In this document: one piece after another, positions 15,068-23,691 of the stretch
Numbering within the stretch: the stretch's first letter is position 1
Layout: each line of letters starts with the position of its first letter
Source: an uncultured Porphyromonadaceae bacterium
GTDB taxonomy: Bacteria; Bacteroidota; Bacteroidia; Bacteroidales; Muribaculaceae
Reading direction: 5' to 3'
Length of the DNA: 34,516 nt
Assembly: GCA_947177405.1 (NCBI GenBank)
Contig: CAMWUJ010000031.1
Location: 1-34,516 of the forward strand
The notes under the pieces: generated by a model
What the model saw: the letters and a program-made list of their open reading frames with translations, nothing else
Databases searched by the model: none
Told to the model about the DNA's origin: nothing
Program-made: the position numbers and the translations under genes

Positions 15068-16771
15068 TTATTTATATAGATAATCCGAGAGCTGGTCGGG
15101 CATGAAGTTTTCGATGAAGTTTACATGCTTTGCCACTTCCGCCTCTCCAAGCTTGACAAAGACATGGAGCGAACGACGGCTCTCTTCATCTCTCTGTGCG
15201 TCATCAAGCAAGAGATATCCCATCACGCAGTAGCCGGCCATCTCCACAAGGCGACGGGCCATGAAGTCAAGGAGCTGATCATTCTTCTCCCCCACCACTT
15301 TCTCCACTGCCGCGGCATATTGCTGGGTCATGAAGTCGAGGGTAGCCTTCACGTTCTCATCCTCAGCTGCCACCTGCTTGGTCTGCTCTTCCTTGATCCA
15401 GTTGAGATAGGTGCCGGTGGTGACGTGGCGGATGGCTGCCACTACCTGCAGCTGGGTGGTGCCTTCATAGATGGAAGTGATGCGTGCATCACGATAGATG
15501 CGCTCACAAGCATAATCCTTCATGAATCCCGAGCCTCCATGGATCTGGATTGCATCGTATGCATTCTGGTTGCAGAATTCTGAAGTCATGCCCTTGGCAA
15601 GTGGAGTGAAAGCGTCGGCAAGACGGCTGTAATATTTGGCTTCCTTCTTCTCCTCCACCTCAAGCTTACGCTCTTTGGCAATGTCATCATATACCTTGTA
15701 GATATCCACAAAACGGGAGCAAGCATAAAGAAGCGAACGGCTGGCATCGAGCTTGGCTTTCATTACGGAAAGAATCTCGGCAACAGCGGGGAAATTAATG
15801 ATTTCCTTGCCAAACTGCTTGCGCTCCTTGGCATACTGGAGAGCCTCGCGATATGCAGCTTCGCTGATACCAACGCTCTGAGCGGCGATACCGAGACGGG
15901 CTCCGTTCATGAGTGCCATCACATACTTGATAAGACCGAGACGGGTGCTTCCCACGAGCTCTGCGGGAGCATCCTTATAAACGAGTTCGCAAGTGGGACT
16001 TCCCTTTATACCCATCTTATTCTCGATGCGACGCACATCCACTCCGCCGTTACGCTTGTCGTAGATGAACATGGAGAGACCGCGACCGTCGCGGGTGCCC
16101 TCCTCGGATCGTGCGAGGACGAGATGAATATCTGAATCACCGTTTGTGATGAAACGCTTCACACCGTTAAGCACCCATGAACCATCCTCCTTCTGAGTGG
16201 CCTTGAGCATCACGGACTGGAGGTCGGAACCGGCATCCGGTTCGGTGAGGTCCATCGACATGGTCTCACCCTGACATACACGGGGGATATATTTCTCTTT
16301 CTGTGCGTCGTCGGCAAATTCATAGATAGTCTCGGCACAGTCCTGAAGGCCCCAGAGATTCTCGAATCCGGCATCGGCACGGCTCACGATATCGGCAGCC
16401 ATGATATAGGGAGTGATCGGGAAATTGAGACCACCGAGACGGCGGGGCATCGACATACCCATCAGACCGGCCTTGCGACAGGCCTCAAGATTCTTCTTGG
16501 TGCCATCGGCATAAACCACGCGGCTGTTCTCTACACGAGGACCCTGATGATCCACATCCTCGGCATTTTCTGCGATGATATTGCCGCTGAGGTCGCCCAC
16601 GATGTCGAGCACACGGTCGTAGCTATCCATTGCATCCTCGAAATTCTGAGGAGCATAATCATATTTGTCAGCATCTGCGAAGTTGCGCTCCTTGAGCTTC
16701 ACGATCTTCTCCATCAGCGGATGATTGAGATGGAGCTTGAAAATCGGATTGTCGGTATAGAAATTTGCCAT
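15068..16771 (-). CDS. Acyl-CoA dehydrogenase family protein, long form
   Basis: This FAD enzyme desaturates an acyl-CoA and passes electrons to ETF. The 567 residues include the acyl-CoA dehydrogenase fold with FAD/substrate motifs MSMDLTEPDAGSDLQSV (about 171-187) and RFITNGDSDIHLVLAR. The C-terminal IHGGSGFMKDYACERIYRDAR and SIYEGTTQLQV follow, with the catalytic Glu of the YEGT motif (about 435). Classical enzymes have about 380 aa; the extra N-terminal 60 and C-terminal 110 residues place it near the long FadE/DmdC-like group. The substrate cannot be told from sequence. It lies 4 bp after etfA, so it is the dedicated partner of the flavoprotein encoded with it. Confidence 0.93.
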   Translation of the reverse strand: MANFYTDNPIFKLHLNHPLMEKIVKLKERNFADADKYDYAPQNFEDAMDSYDRVLDIVGDLSGNIIAENAEDVDHQGPRVENSRVVYADGTKKNLEACRKAGLMGMSMPRRLGGLNFPITPYIMAADIVSRADAGFENLWGLQDCAETIYEFADDAQKEKYIPRVCQGETMSMDLTEPDAGSDLQSVMLKATQKEDGSWVLNGVKRFITNGDSDIHLVLARSEEGTRDGRGLSMFIYDKRNGGVDVRRIENKMGIKGSPTCELVYKDAPAELVGSTRLGLIKYVMALMNGARLGIAAQSVGISEAAYREALQYAKERKQFGKEIINFPAVAEILSVMKAKLDASRSLLYACSRFVDIYKVYDDIAKERKLEVEEKKEAKYYSRLADAFTPLAKGMTSEFCNQNAYDAIQIHGGSGFMKDYACERIYRDARITSIYEGTTQLQVVAAIRHVTTGTYLNWIKEEQTKQVAAEDENVKATLDFMTQQYAAAVEKVVGEKNDQLLDFMARRLVEMAGYCVMGYLLLDDAQRDEESRRSLHVFVKLGEAEVAKHVNFIENFMPDQLSDYLYK

Positions 16772-16775
16772 TGCG

Positions 16776-17804
16776 TTATTTCGAATTCTTTTTGTAATAC
16801 TTGATTAATTTGGGCACCACGTCTTCCACCTTACCGGTGATCACATAGTCGGCTATGCTGTTGATAGGCGCATTGGGATCGGTATTGATGGAGATGATGA
16901 TTGAAGAATCCTGCATACCTGCGATATGCTGAATCTGACCGGAAACACCGCATGCTATATAAAGTTTCGGACGAACGGTGACACCGGTCTGACCGATCTG
17001 ACGGTCATGGTCGGCCCATCCGGCATCTACAGCGGCACGTGTGGCACCTACCTCTCCGCCGAGCACATCGGCAAGCTGTTCAAGCATCCCGAAGTTCTCT
17101 TTGCTGCCCATACCGTAACCACCGGCTACGATGATCGGACTCCCCTTAAGATTGACCTTTGATTTCTCGATGTTGCGGTCGATCACTTCCACTACGAAGT
17201 CTTCCTTGTTGGTATATTTGCTTACGTCAAGGTCAACTACCTCACCAACATAATTGGAATCCTTAACCTCTTTTTTCATCACCCCCTCACGCACGGTTGC
17301 CATCTGAGGACGATGCTCGGGGTTTACAATCGTTGCCACGATGTTTCCGCCGAATGCCGGACGTATCTGAAGAAGGAGATCCTTGTATTCATTTCCTTTT
17401 GCATCCTTATGGTCGCCGATCTCAAGAGATGTGCAGTCGGCTGTCAGACCGCTATGGAGAGCTGAAGATACACGCGGACCAAGGTCGCGTCCGATTGAAG
17501 TAGCACCCATGAAGGCGATTCTCGGCTCGATCTCTTTGAAGAGGTTGATAAGGATCGAACTATGAGGAAGTGAAGTGTAGGGATAAAGACGTGAATCCTC
17601 CACCTTATATATGCGGTCAACACCATAAGGGAAAATTTGCTTTTCAATATCCTTGAGATTGTCGCCGGCCACAACAGCTTCAAGCTTAATGCCGAGCTTA
17701 TCGGCAAGAGCGCGGCCCTTGGTAAGAAGTTCAAGGCTGACATCGGCTACCTTGCCATCCTCATACTCGCAATATACGATCAAATTATTCTTGTCAGTTG
17801 CCAT
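16776..17804 (-). CDS. etfA: Electron transfer flavoprotein, alpha subunit
   Basis: EtfA binds the FAD that shuttles electrons from acyl-CoA dehydrogenases. The 342 residues comprise an N-terminal adenine-nucleotide-hydrolase-like domain (about 1-200, with GATSIGRDLGPRVSSAL). The FAD domain has ATRAAVDAGW, GQTGVTVRPKLYIACGVSGQ and INTDPNAPINSIADY (about 240-325). The gaps to etfB and the dehydrogenase are 4 bp each, so all three form one transcription unit. Confidence 0.97.
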   Translation of the reverse strand: MATDKNNLIVYCEYEDGKVADVSLELLTKGRALADKLGIKLEAVVAGDNLKDIEKQIFPYGVDRIYKVEDSRLYPYTSLPHSSILINLFKEIEPRIAFMGATSIGRDLGPRVSSALHSGLTADCTSLEIGDHKDAKGNEYKDLLLQIRPAFGGNIVATIVNPEHRPQMATVREGVMKKEVKDSNYVGEVVDLDVSKYTNKEDFVVEVIDRNIEKSKVNLKGSPIIVAGGYGMGSKENFGMLEQLADVLGGEVGATRAAVDAGWADHDRQIGQTGVTVRPKLYIACGVSGQIQHIAGMQDSSIIISINTDPNAPINSIADYVITGKVEDVVPKLIKYYKKNSK

Positions 17805-17808
17805 TTTT

Positions 17809-18678
17809 TTAGCCTATTGTGTGGTTAGCGATTAATTCCTTGATAAGGTCTTCGAGCTCCTCATCATTATTCTCAACTCTGCGGGCATCCTTAGCGGTGA
17901 ATACCACATTCTCGATTCCCTTTACCTTTGTGGGCGAACCGGCGAGACCGCATTGTGAGAGATCTGCCTCAACGGTCTGAGTGTTCCATTCGCCAATAGC
18001 GAGATATGGGCGTTTTTCAATAAATGCTTTCTTCTCTTCATCGGTGCCGATTTCTGAGGGGCTGGCTGCATATTTATATTTCTGCACGTTGCGTGCGTTG
18101 CGCGGACGACACTCGTCGGCTGATCCGTTCACAGTCACAACAAGGGGAAGAGGAGCCTTGACAGTCTCGACACCACTCTCGATTCGGCGCTTGATGAGAG
18201 CTTTGCCATCCTCTACGGAGATGATATCCTCAGCGTAGGTCACCTGTGGCAGACCGAGCTTTTCGGCAATCTGCGGACCCACCTGGGCTGTGTCACCGTC
18301 GATAGCCTGACGACCACCGATGATGAGATCGTATTTACCTATCTTTCGGCAAGCCATGCTAAGGGCGTAGCTTGTGGCAAGAGTGTCGGCACCGGCGAAT
18401 GCACGGTCGGAAAGCACGATACCGTCGTCTGCTCCACGATACAGACCTTCGCGGATGATTTCGGCAGCGCGGCCCGGACCCATGGTGAGGAGAGTTACTT
18501 TAGTGCCGGGATACATATCCTTCAGCTTCAGCGCCTGTTCGAGGGCGTTAAGGTCTTCAGGATTGAAGATTGCCGGCAGCGCGGCACGATTGATGGTGCC
18601 GTCTTCTTTCATGGCGTCTTTCCCGACATTGCGAGTGTCAGGAACCTGCTTGGCCAATACAATAATGTTTAAACTCAT
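17809..18678 (-). CDS. etfB: Electron transfer flavoprotein, beta subunit
   Basis: EtfB is the second ETF subunit; it binds AMP or, in bifurcating forms, a second FAD. The 289 residues show IIVLAKQVPDTRNVG at the start, the ALEQALKLKD helix, ATSYALSMACRK, and IGGRQAIDGDTAQVGPQIAEKLGLPQVTYAEDI (about 120-152), which is the ETF-beta signature region. It is first in the operon, with a leader of about 175 nt. Whether this ETF bifurcates electrons cannot be decided without structural alignment. Confidence 0.97.
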   Translation of the reverse strand: MSLNIIVLAKQVPDTRNVGKDAMKEDGTINRAALPAIFNPEDLNALEQALKLKDMYPGTKVTLLTMGPGRAAEIIREGLYRGADDGIVLSDRAFAGADTLATSYALSMACRKIGKYDLIIGGRQAIDGDTAQVGPQIAEKLGLPQVTYAEDIISVEDGKALIKRRIESGVETVKAPLPLVVTVNGSADECRPRNARNVQKYKYAASPSEIGTDEEKKAFIEKRPYLAIGEWNTQTVEADLSQCGLAGSPTKVKGIENVVFTAKDARRVENNDEELEDLIKELIANHTIG

Positions 18679-18895
18679 AATTTGGATTATGTTTAGTTCT
18701 TTTTTCTAATCGAAATTTTAAGACCTCCCCTCAAATCCCTCATATTTATCCCTTAAGATCCATAATCTATGAAGATCTTAATTTCCCTTAAGATTTCTGC
18801 AATTTATGTTATATGCAGGAGGTCAAACCTGTATAGTGGGGTCGTTTCCACACATTTGGGCACAAAGTTAATAAAAAATTCCTAATAAACTCAAA
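18679..18895 (-). promoter_or_regulatory. Promoter and long structured leader of the etfB operon
   Basis: On the - strand TTTG (18892-18895), 21 bp, and TAACTTTG (18863-18870) form a consensus promoter, with a start near 18856. The leader of about 178 nt holds a perfect hairpin: TTAAGATC (18753-18760) pairs with GATCTTAA (18774-18781) over a 13-base loop. A further CTTAAG palindrome lies at about 18788-18793. The spacer between the divergent etfB and TPR/AraC genes (18679-19073) contains no gene. Confidence 0.7.
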
Positions 18896-18960
18896 GACCT
18901 GCACATCTTTTCTCATTTTGTGCAATTATATTTAATGTTGTGCTGCATGATACCTGCATA

Positions 18961-18992
18961 TTTGCTCAACTGAAAGCATTTTACTAATTTTG
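18961..18992 (+). promoter_or_regulatory. Promoter of the TPR/AraC regulator gene
   Basis: TTTG (18961-18964), exactly 20 bp, and TAATTTTG (18985-18992) match the Bacteroidota consensus. Transcription should start near 18999, which leaves a leader of about 75 nt. It is divergent from the etfB promoter about 70 bp away. Confidence 0.8.
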
Positions 18993-19073
18993 CAAACCGA
19001 TCTATAACCGGTTGAACTGAAGATATATTATATCGGTATCTTATAAAAATCCCCTTCAATATTCCCTCTTTCT

Positions 19074-20642
19074 ATGAGACAAATAATTACAGCAATTGTA
19101 CTTTTTATTTCTTTAATCTCGATATCTTCTTGTTCGTCAGAGAAAGGCAGGGAGGGTGGTGCGAATAAGGAGGAGCAATTGAGACAGGTGCTTCGGGTGC
19201 AATCGCTTTATAACATTCATCCGGGAGAGGATATCGTTCCCGAGATGATGGCAACAATCGACAGCATGAGATCCACCGGAAGAACCCCTTATTATTATGC
19301 AGCTCTCAATGTGCTTATCGACCGTCTTTTCTCTGAAGGACATTTTGCTGAGGCTGATTCTTTAGCCGTGAAAATGCAGGAGGAGGCTGACTCGGATTCC
19401 GATTCCCTATCTATTGCTATGGCAAAGAGAGTGAGGGCTCAGATGTTTTACAAATTATCCCAACCCGAAAAGGCTTTACAAGAATTGGATGCAGCTCCGG
19501 ATTATGTTTCCGACCCTTATCGATCGGGATCTGACTTCGGAACAGCTACGAGCATACAGGAATGGCTATGGATTATCTCCCGTGAACTTGGTGATACCAC
19601 CGCAATGAATGAAGCCGGTGAAAAATTTGCCTCTATGGTGGACGCAAATGAAAAAATAAATCGTTGGACTGATTCTACATTTCATTATCCCGTAAGTGCA
19701 TTATCATTTAGAGCTCAGGCTGCTTTTTCAAAAGGAGACAATAAATCGGCAAAAGAATTTTTGGACAGCGCTTCTTCTAAAATACTTCCCGCCCTTCCGG
19801 CAAGAGCATACGAACACCTTTATACCGTGAGATGCAAAGTGAGAGCCGCCCATTCCGACTGGACCGGAGCTATTGCCGATGCCGACACTCTCCTGCATAC
19901 CCATAAGGATTTCCCATGGTTCTATCTCAAGGATCTGCTTCTTAAGGCCGAAATACTGAATATGGCAGGCAAACATGAGGAGAGCGCAAAGACTTACTCG
20001 GAATATGTGAATTTTCATGATTCATTATCGAATAAGATCACGGATAAAAGGCTTCATGATTTGACAGTACTGTATCGCAGTGAGCTTGATCATGAACAGA
20101 AAAGAGCTGATCGTTTCCGTATCTTCGCTTTCGGAGCTGTGATTCTTTTGCTTGTGATTTTACTTCTTTTCGCATTTAGTTATTCCATAAGAGAGAAAAG
20201 AAGAAATCGACTGCTTGTAGAACGTCTCAAAGAACTTGACCGGGCTGCAGAAACAGCCTTCCAGCTTGAAGAGGACCACATTAGTGATGATGCAAGTATA
20301 ATCGACCGTCTCGACAGACACATGTATTTTGAACGCCCATATACCGATCCTTCGCTAAGTCGCAAAGAGCTTGCTGAATTCTGCGGTATCTCCACCGATG
20401 CACTGGGATTGCTTATCAAGAATGAAAAAGGAATGTCCGTGCGCAATTATATCAATTCATTCCGATTGGAGGAAGCACGGAGAATACTCGGTTCCGACTC
20501 CGACGAAGGGATAGCCGATATGGCAGTAAGACTCGGATTCGGCACATCCCGCACCCTTCAAAGAGCTTTCAAGGAGCGTTACGATATGTCGCCTTCGCAA
20601 TACAGGGATGCATCCCATGATTTGGAATCTCCTGATATATAA
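19074..20642 (+). CDS. Membrane-spanning TPR sensor with cytoplasmic AraC-type DNA-binding domain
   Basis: This is probably a one-component regulator. The 522 residues start with an export signal (ITAIVLFISLISISSC) ending in a lipobox-like ISSC with Cys20. A helical TPR-like region follows (about 35-340, for example ALQELDAAPDYV and AKTYSEYVNFHDSL). Next come one membrane span (about 347-370, VILLLVILLLFAF), a coiled segment REKRRNRLLVERLKELDRAAE, and an AraC/XylS helix-turn-helix pair (about 425-510: LSRKELAEFCGISTDALGLLIK, then IADMAVRLGFGTSRTLQRAFKERYDMSPSQY). TPR outside and HTH inside is a known Bacteroidota layout. A strong promoter precedes it. The GLUG lipoprotein genes directly downstream are the likely targets (inference). 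Confidence 0.88.
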   Translation: MRQIITAIVLFISLISISSCSSEKGREGGANKEEQLRQVLRVQSLYNIHPGEDIVPEMMATIDSMRSTGRTPYYYAALNVLIDRLFSEGHFAEADSLAVKMQEEADSDSDSLSIAMAKRVRAQMFYKLSQPEKALQELDAAPDYVSDPYRSGSDFGTATSIQEWLWIISRELGDTTAMNEAGEKFASMVDANEKINRWTDSTFHYPVSALSFRAQAAFSKGDNKSAKEFLDSASSKILPALPARAYEHLYTVRCKVRAAHSDWTGAIADADTLLHTHKDFPWFYLKDLLLKAEILNMAGKHEESAKTYSEYVNFHDSLSNKITDKRLHDLTVLYRSELDHEQKRADRFRIFAFGAVILLLVILLLFAFSYSIREKRRNRLLVERLKELDRAAETAFQLEEDHISDDASIIDRLDRHMYFERPYTDPSLSRKELAEFCGISTDALGLLIKNEKGMSVRNYINSFRLEEARRILGSDSDEGIADMAVRLGFGTSRTLQRAFKERYDMSPSQYRDASHDLESPDI

Positions 20643-20653
20643 ATACTTAAAAA

Positions 20654-20684
20654 TTGTCGCATCAATCAGATAATTTTGTCGCAT
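20654..20684. repeat. Direct repeat TTGTCGCAT, 22-bp period; candidate operator
   Basis: TTGTCGCAT occurs at 20654-20662 and again at 20676-20684. The period of 22 bp is about two helical turns. AraC-family proteins commonly bind tandem half-sites about 21 bp apart. The repeat lies just after the AraC-type gene and about 80 bp before the first GLUG lipoprotein gene. The second copy overlaps a TAATTTTG box (20671-20678). The assignment as operator is inference. Confidence 0.5.
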
Positions 20685-20724
20685 ACAAAATAACGTTCTT
20701 TCCCGAAAAGAGCGTTATTTTTGT
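20685..20724. terminator. Long hairpin terminator between the regulator and GLUG genes
   Basis: The arm ACAAAATAACG..TCTT (20685-20700) pairs with AAGA..CGTTATTTTTGT (20708-20724) with one or two mismatches, and its A-rich and T-rich ends allow termination in both directions. The 3' arm also reads TATTTTTG (20716-20723), a possible -7 box for the lipoprotein gene, but no TTTG lies at the right distance upstream. Confidence 0.65.
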
Positions 20725-20763
20725 AATCAGAAATAATTTCAGTTTTTCCACATTAACAAACCG

Positions 20764-23679
20764 ATGTCATCAAAAAAATTTTCATTCTCAATAATTGCCG
20801 GAATAAGCTTGCTTATCTCCGGCTGTAACGACGACAATCCACTGAATCCCTCTGACGACGGTATGGATAAATTTGTCGGTACAACCCGCGAGATAACCCT
20901 TGGAGCGGAAGCCTCAGGTTTCAGCTCCTCCTCTTTCACCTTGGCTCTGCTGGCACCCGATGGAAGTATCATCAAACGTGATGGTTCTCATCTCCGTAAT
21001 AATCGTGAATCCCACCTTACACTCTCCACTGGATTGGCCGACGGTGAATATCGTCTCCTCTATTTCGAATACCCTATCACGGAAAATCCGAATCTGGCCG
21101 ACCTGGCCGATACTTTCTCCACTACTCAATTCGGACTCGGAAGCAGGATTGAAGTGGCAGCCGGAACAGTCACCATCCTCGACAGCTTTGATGAGGATTT
21201 GGGATTTCCGGGAAAAGGAACAGAAGAGGAACCCTACGAGATCACTTCATACAACAGTCTGATCAAACTCGCCTCGATAGTGAACGATGAGGACTGCAAC
21301 CGTCTGGTCACTGAAAACACCCATTTTCGCCAAACAGGGAAAATAGATATGTATCAGGCATCGCGTGAGGCCGACCGTCGCTACGGCTGGCTGCCGATCG
21401 GTGCCAACTCGGCTCTCCCCTTCCGTGGTCACTATCACGGATCTGAAATCTCAACTCTTATAATCGACCGGCCGAACTCGGCTGCTGTCGGTCTTTTCGG
21501 TTATGTCTATAATACGCAAATAGATAATGTCACACTCACCAATTCTTCCATTTCAGGAAACTTCGCAGTAGGAGGTATCGTGGGAGCATCCATCATGTCG
21601 GGTAACGACCGCGGCCTGATCTCCCTGACCGATTGCCGAGTGTCGGGCTGCGAACTGACGGGCAGCGACGGTTCTGTTGGTATCGGAGGACTTCTCGGAA
21701 TGGTGGATATGCAGTCGCGTGCATATTTCCATGACTGCAAATCCTCCTCTAACACTATATCGGGAGGCTATAATGTGGGTGGTCTGGCAGGAGGAGGCGG
21801 ACTCTATTCCTCTATTATCTTCAGTGAATGTGACAACTTCTCCCCCGTCACCTCCGACTATTCAGGAGCCGGCGGCCTTATAGGCACCTGCGACACAATA
21901 CAAATGGCTGCTTGCTCTAATTCAGCCCGTATTCAGGGATCAATGAAATATAAACCGGGGGATAAGAATAATTCAGGCATAGGTGCCGGAGGAATTGCCG
22001 GAGGAGTGGGCACAGCCACTGTATCGGCCTGCAATAATTCCGGAGTGATTTCCGGATATGCCGGCGTTGGAGGTCTCGTGGGCAGCTCGCGAGTGAAAGG
22101 GAGCGACTCGGAAGCTTATCTATATAATAATGTGATGTTCCGATATTGCAACAACGTAGGCCCCGTGAAAGGCACCGAATGTGTCGGAGGTCTCGTAGGC
22201 GAAGCGCAGGCCGGAACTTATGCAGTGTATAATGTGGCGGAGGTTTCAGGTCAGAGATATGTGGGCGGAATTGCAGGATGCACCTCAATTGCCGTGATTC
22301 ACAATGCCATAAACAATGCAAAGATAACCGGTGTTGACTATTGCGCCGGAGTGGTAGGTAAGACTCAGTTCGGTTCGCTTGCCTTAGACCAGAACTACGG
22401 GGAGGTGAATGGATCCGGATCCCACACAGCCGGAATCACCGCCCTGGCCGGAAACAATACCATAGTGCATTACTGTAGTAATTTCGGCAATATAAAATCC
22501 ACGGGGTCCGGACCCACCGGGGGACTTGTTGCAGAGATTGGCGATCCCCGGAAGTGGACAGGGATGAACACTGCCGAGTGTGTGATCGGATCTATGGAGG
22601 TAATAATGGGATTCGTGGGTCCCCTGATGGCTGTCAGTGGCCATTCTATTGCCGCCTTGAGTCATAGTCTGGAGGTTTTTCTGCATATTTCCGAGGTATC
22701 TACCGACTGCGCACTGCTTTTCTCTGACTCTGTATTATGGGCTATGGGACTGGCCGAGATGGTTGATCCTGAGGAACTGGCTGAAAATTCTTCCGAACTC
22801 TCGGCTGCCGTTGGAGATGTCAACAATAAGATAAAGGATGACATGATTATTATCCGTAATCAATGGAAACCGGCTGTGGCAGGTTTCGATGCTTCGGGAC
22901 TTTCAACAGGGTTTAACAATTGCTTATCCTCAACCCTGAATTTCTATGAAAGCGATGGTGGAGCGGAAAAATACAACGAAGAGATCAGTCTGGCAAGAGA
23001 AGAGAGGGCTGAATATCTTGAGCGTGTGCATGAGACCAACGAGATAGTGCATCAGGTGATTGCCGGAGTATGCATCGTGGTGGGCACGGCCGCCACTATC
23101 GGTGGTTTGGTTGCTTCGGGAGGCGCCGCTGCACCTTTCGTTGTTGCCGGAGCGGCAACTTCCATTGCCGGAGGTCTAAACGCCATTACCAAGACTGCTC
23201 TTGAATTTGAAGATAATGCGGTGATTATATCACAATGTGTTAATGCGGGCAACATCTCTTCCGGTGGAGGAGATACAGCCGGACTCGTGGCCCGGCTTCA
23301 GGATAAGAGTATCCTGCGCGACTGCCTCAACACCGGTAACGGACCGCGAAAGGGAGATCCTTTTGTGGCTAAAAAAGGAAATGATGTGGAGCTTCGCCGC
23401 CTCCTTTCGTTAGCCGATTATTATTCCTGGGGCGATATGCACTATCCCTCCATGTATGACGGGGCGGCAGTATGGTGGCCCGAAGCTGATGATAGCGATA
23501 TCATTCATGCCAATCTGAGCAATATAACCATTCTCTGCACCCATGAGGAGGTGATAAAACCATCCACATATTCCTCCATACATAAAAACTGGATAGTGGG
23601 TGACTCCACTTCTCCCTGGATGATTCCCGCCGGATCAAACGCTTTTCCTGTGCCGGCTAAGTCTGAAATGCAAAAATAA
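20764..23679 (+). CDS. GLUG-repeat lipoprotein with inserted hydrophobic helical domain
   Basis: This 971-residue protein has a lipoprotein signal peptide (SIIAGISLLISGC, Cys21). A beta-sandwich-like region follows (about 35-135), then the linker GKGTEEEPYEI (about 146-156) and a GLUG array with about a dozen VGGIVG/IGGLLG-type motifs (about 235-600), expected to form a right-handed beta-helix or beta-solenoid. At about 600-815 the array is broken by a quite different helical part: hydrophobic MEVIMGFVGPLMAVSGHS, charged EEISLAREERAEYLERVHE, and a Gly/Ala-rich stretch GVCIVVGTAATIGGLVASGG then PFVVAGAATSIAGGLNAIT. One more GLUG-like unit (TAGLVARL, about 840) and a C-terminal domain follow. 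It is probably surface-exposed; GLUG proteins are often adhesin-like. The helical insert is not typical of the family. Confidence 0.85.
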   Translation: MSSKKFSFSIIAGISLLISGCNDDNPLNPSDDGMDKFVGTTREITLGAEASGFSSSSFTLALLAPDGSIIKRDGSHLRNNRESHLTLSTGLADGEYRLLYFEYPITENPNLADLADTFSTTQFGLGSRIEVAAGTVTILDSFDEDLGFPGKGTEEEPYEITSYNSLIKLASIVNDEDCNRLVTENTHFRQTGKIDMYQASREADRRYGWLPIGANSALPFRGHYHGSEISTLIIDRPNSAAVGLFGYVYNTQIDNVTLTNSSISGNFAVGGIVGASIMSGNDRGLISLTDCRVSGCELTGSDGSVGIGGLLGMVDMQSRAYFHDCKSSSNTISGGYNVGGLAGGGGLYSSIIFSECDNFSPVTSDYSGAGGLIGTCDTIQMAACSNSARIQGSMKYKPGDKNNSGIGAGGIAGGVGTATVSACNNSGVISGYAGVGGLVGSSRVKGSDSEAYLYNNVMFRYCNNVGPVKGTECVGGLVGEAQAGTYAVYNVAEVSGQRYVGGIAGCTSIAVIHNAINNAKITGVDYCAGVVGKTQFGSLALDQNYGEVNGSGSHTAGITALAGNNTIVHYCSNFGNIKSTGSGPTGGLVAEIGDPRKWTGMNTAECVIGSMEVIMGFVGPLMAVSGHSIAALSHSLEVFLHISEVSTDCALLFSDSVLWAMGLAEMVDPEELAENSSELSAAVGDVNNKIKDDMIIIRNQWKPAVAGFDASGLSTGFNNCLSSTLNFYESDGGAEKYNEEISLAREERAEYLERVHETNEIVHQVIAGVCIVVGTAATIGGLVASGGAAAPFVVAGAATSIAGGLNAITKTALEFEDNAVIISQCVNAGNISSGGGDTAGLVARLQDKSILRDCLNTGNGPRKGDPFVAKKGNDVELRRLLSLADYYSWGDMHYPSMYDGAAVWWPEADDSDIIHANLSNITILCTHEEVIKPSTYSSIHKNWIVGDSTSPWMIPAGSNAFPVPAKSEMQK

Positions 23680-23691
23680 TTAGATTTCGAT

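Noticed and set aside
18721..18860. Small gene in the etfB/TPR-AraC divergent spacer
   Set aside because: No open frame of useful length with coding character; the sequence is better explained as leader and divergent promoters.
20716..20723. TATTTTTG as promoter of the first GLUG gene
   Set aside because: It lies in the 3' arm of a strong terminator hairpin and has no TTTG 19-21 bp upstream; noted only as a possibility.
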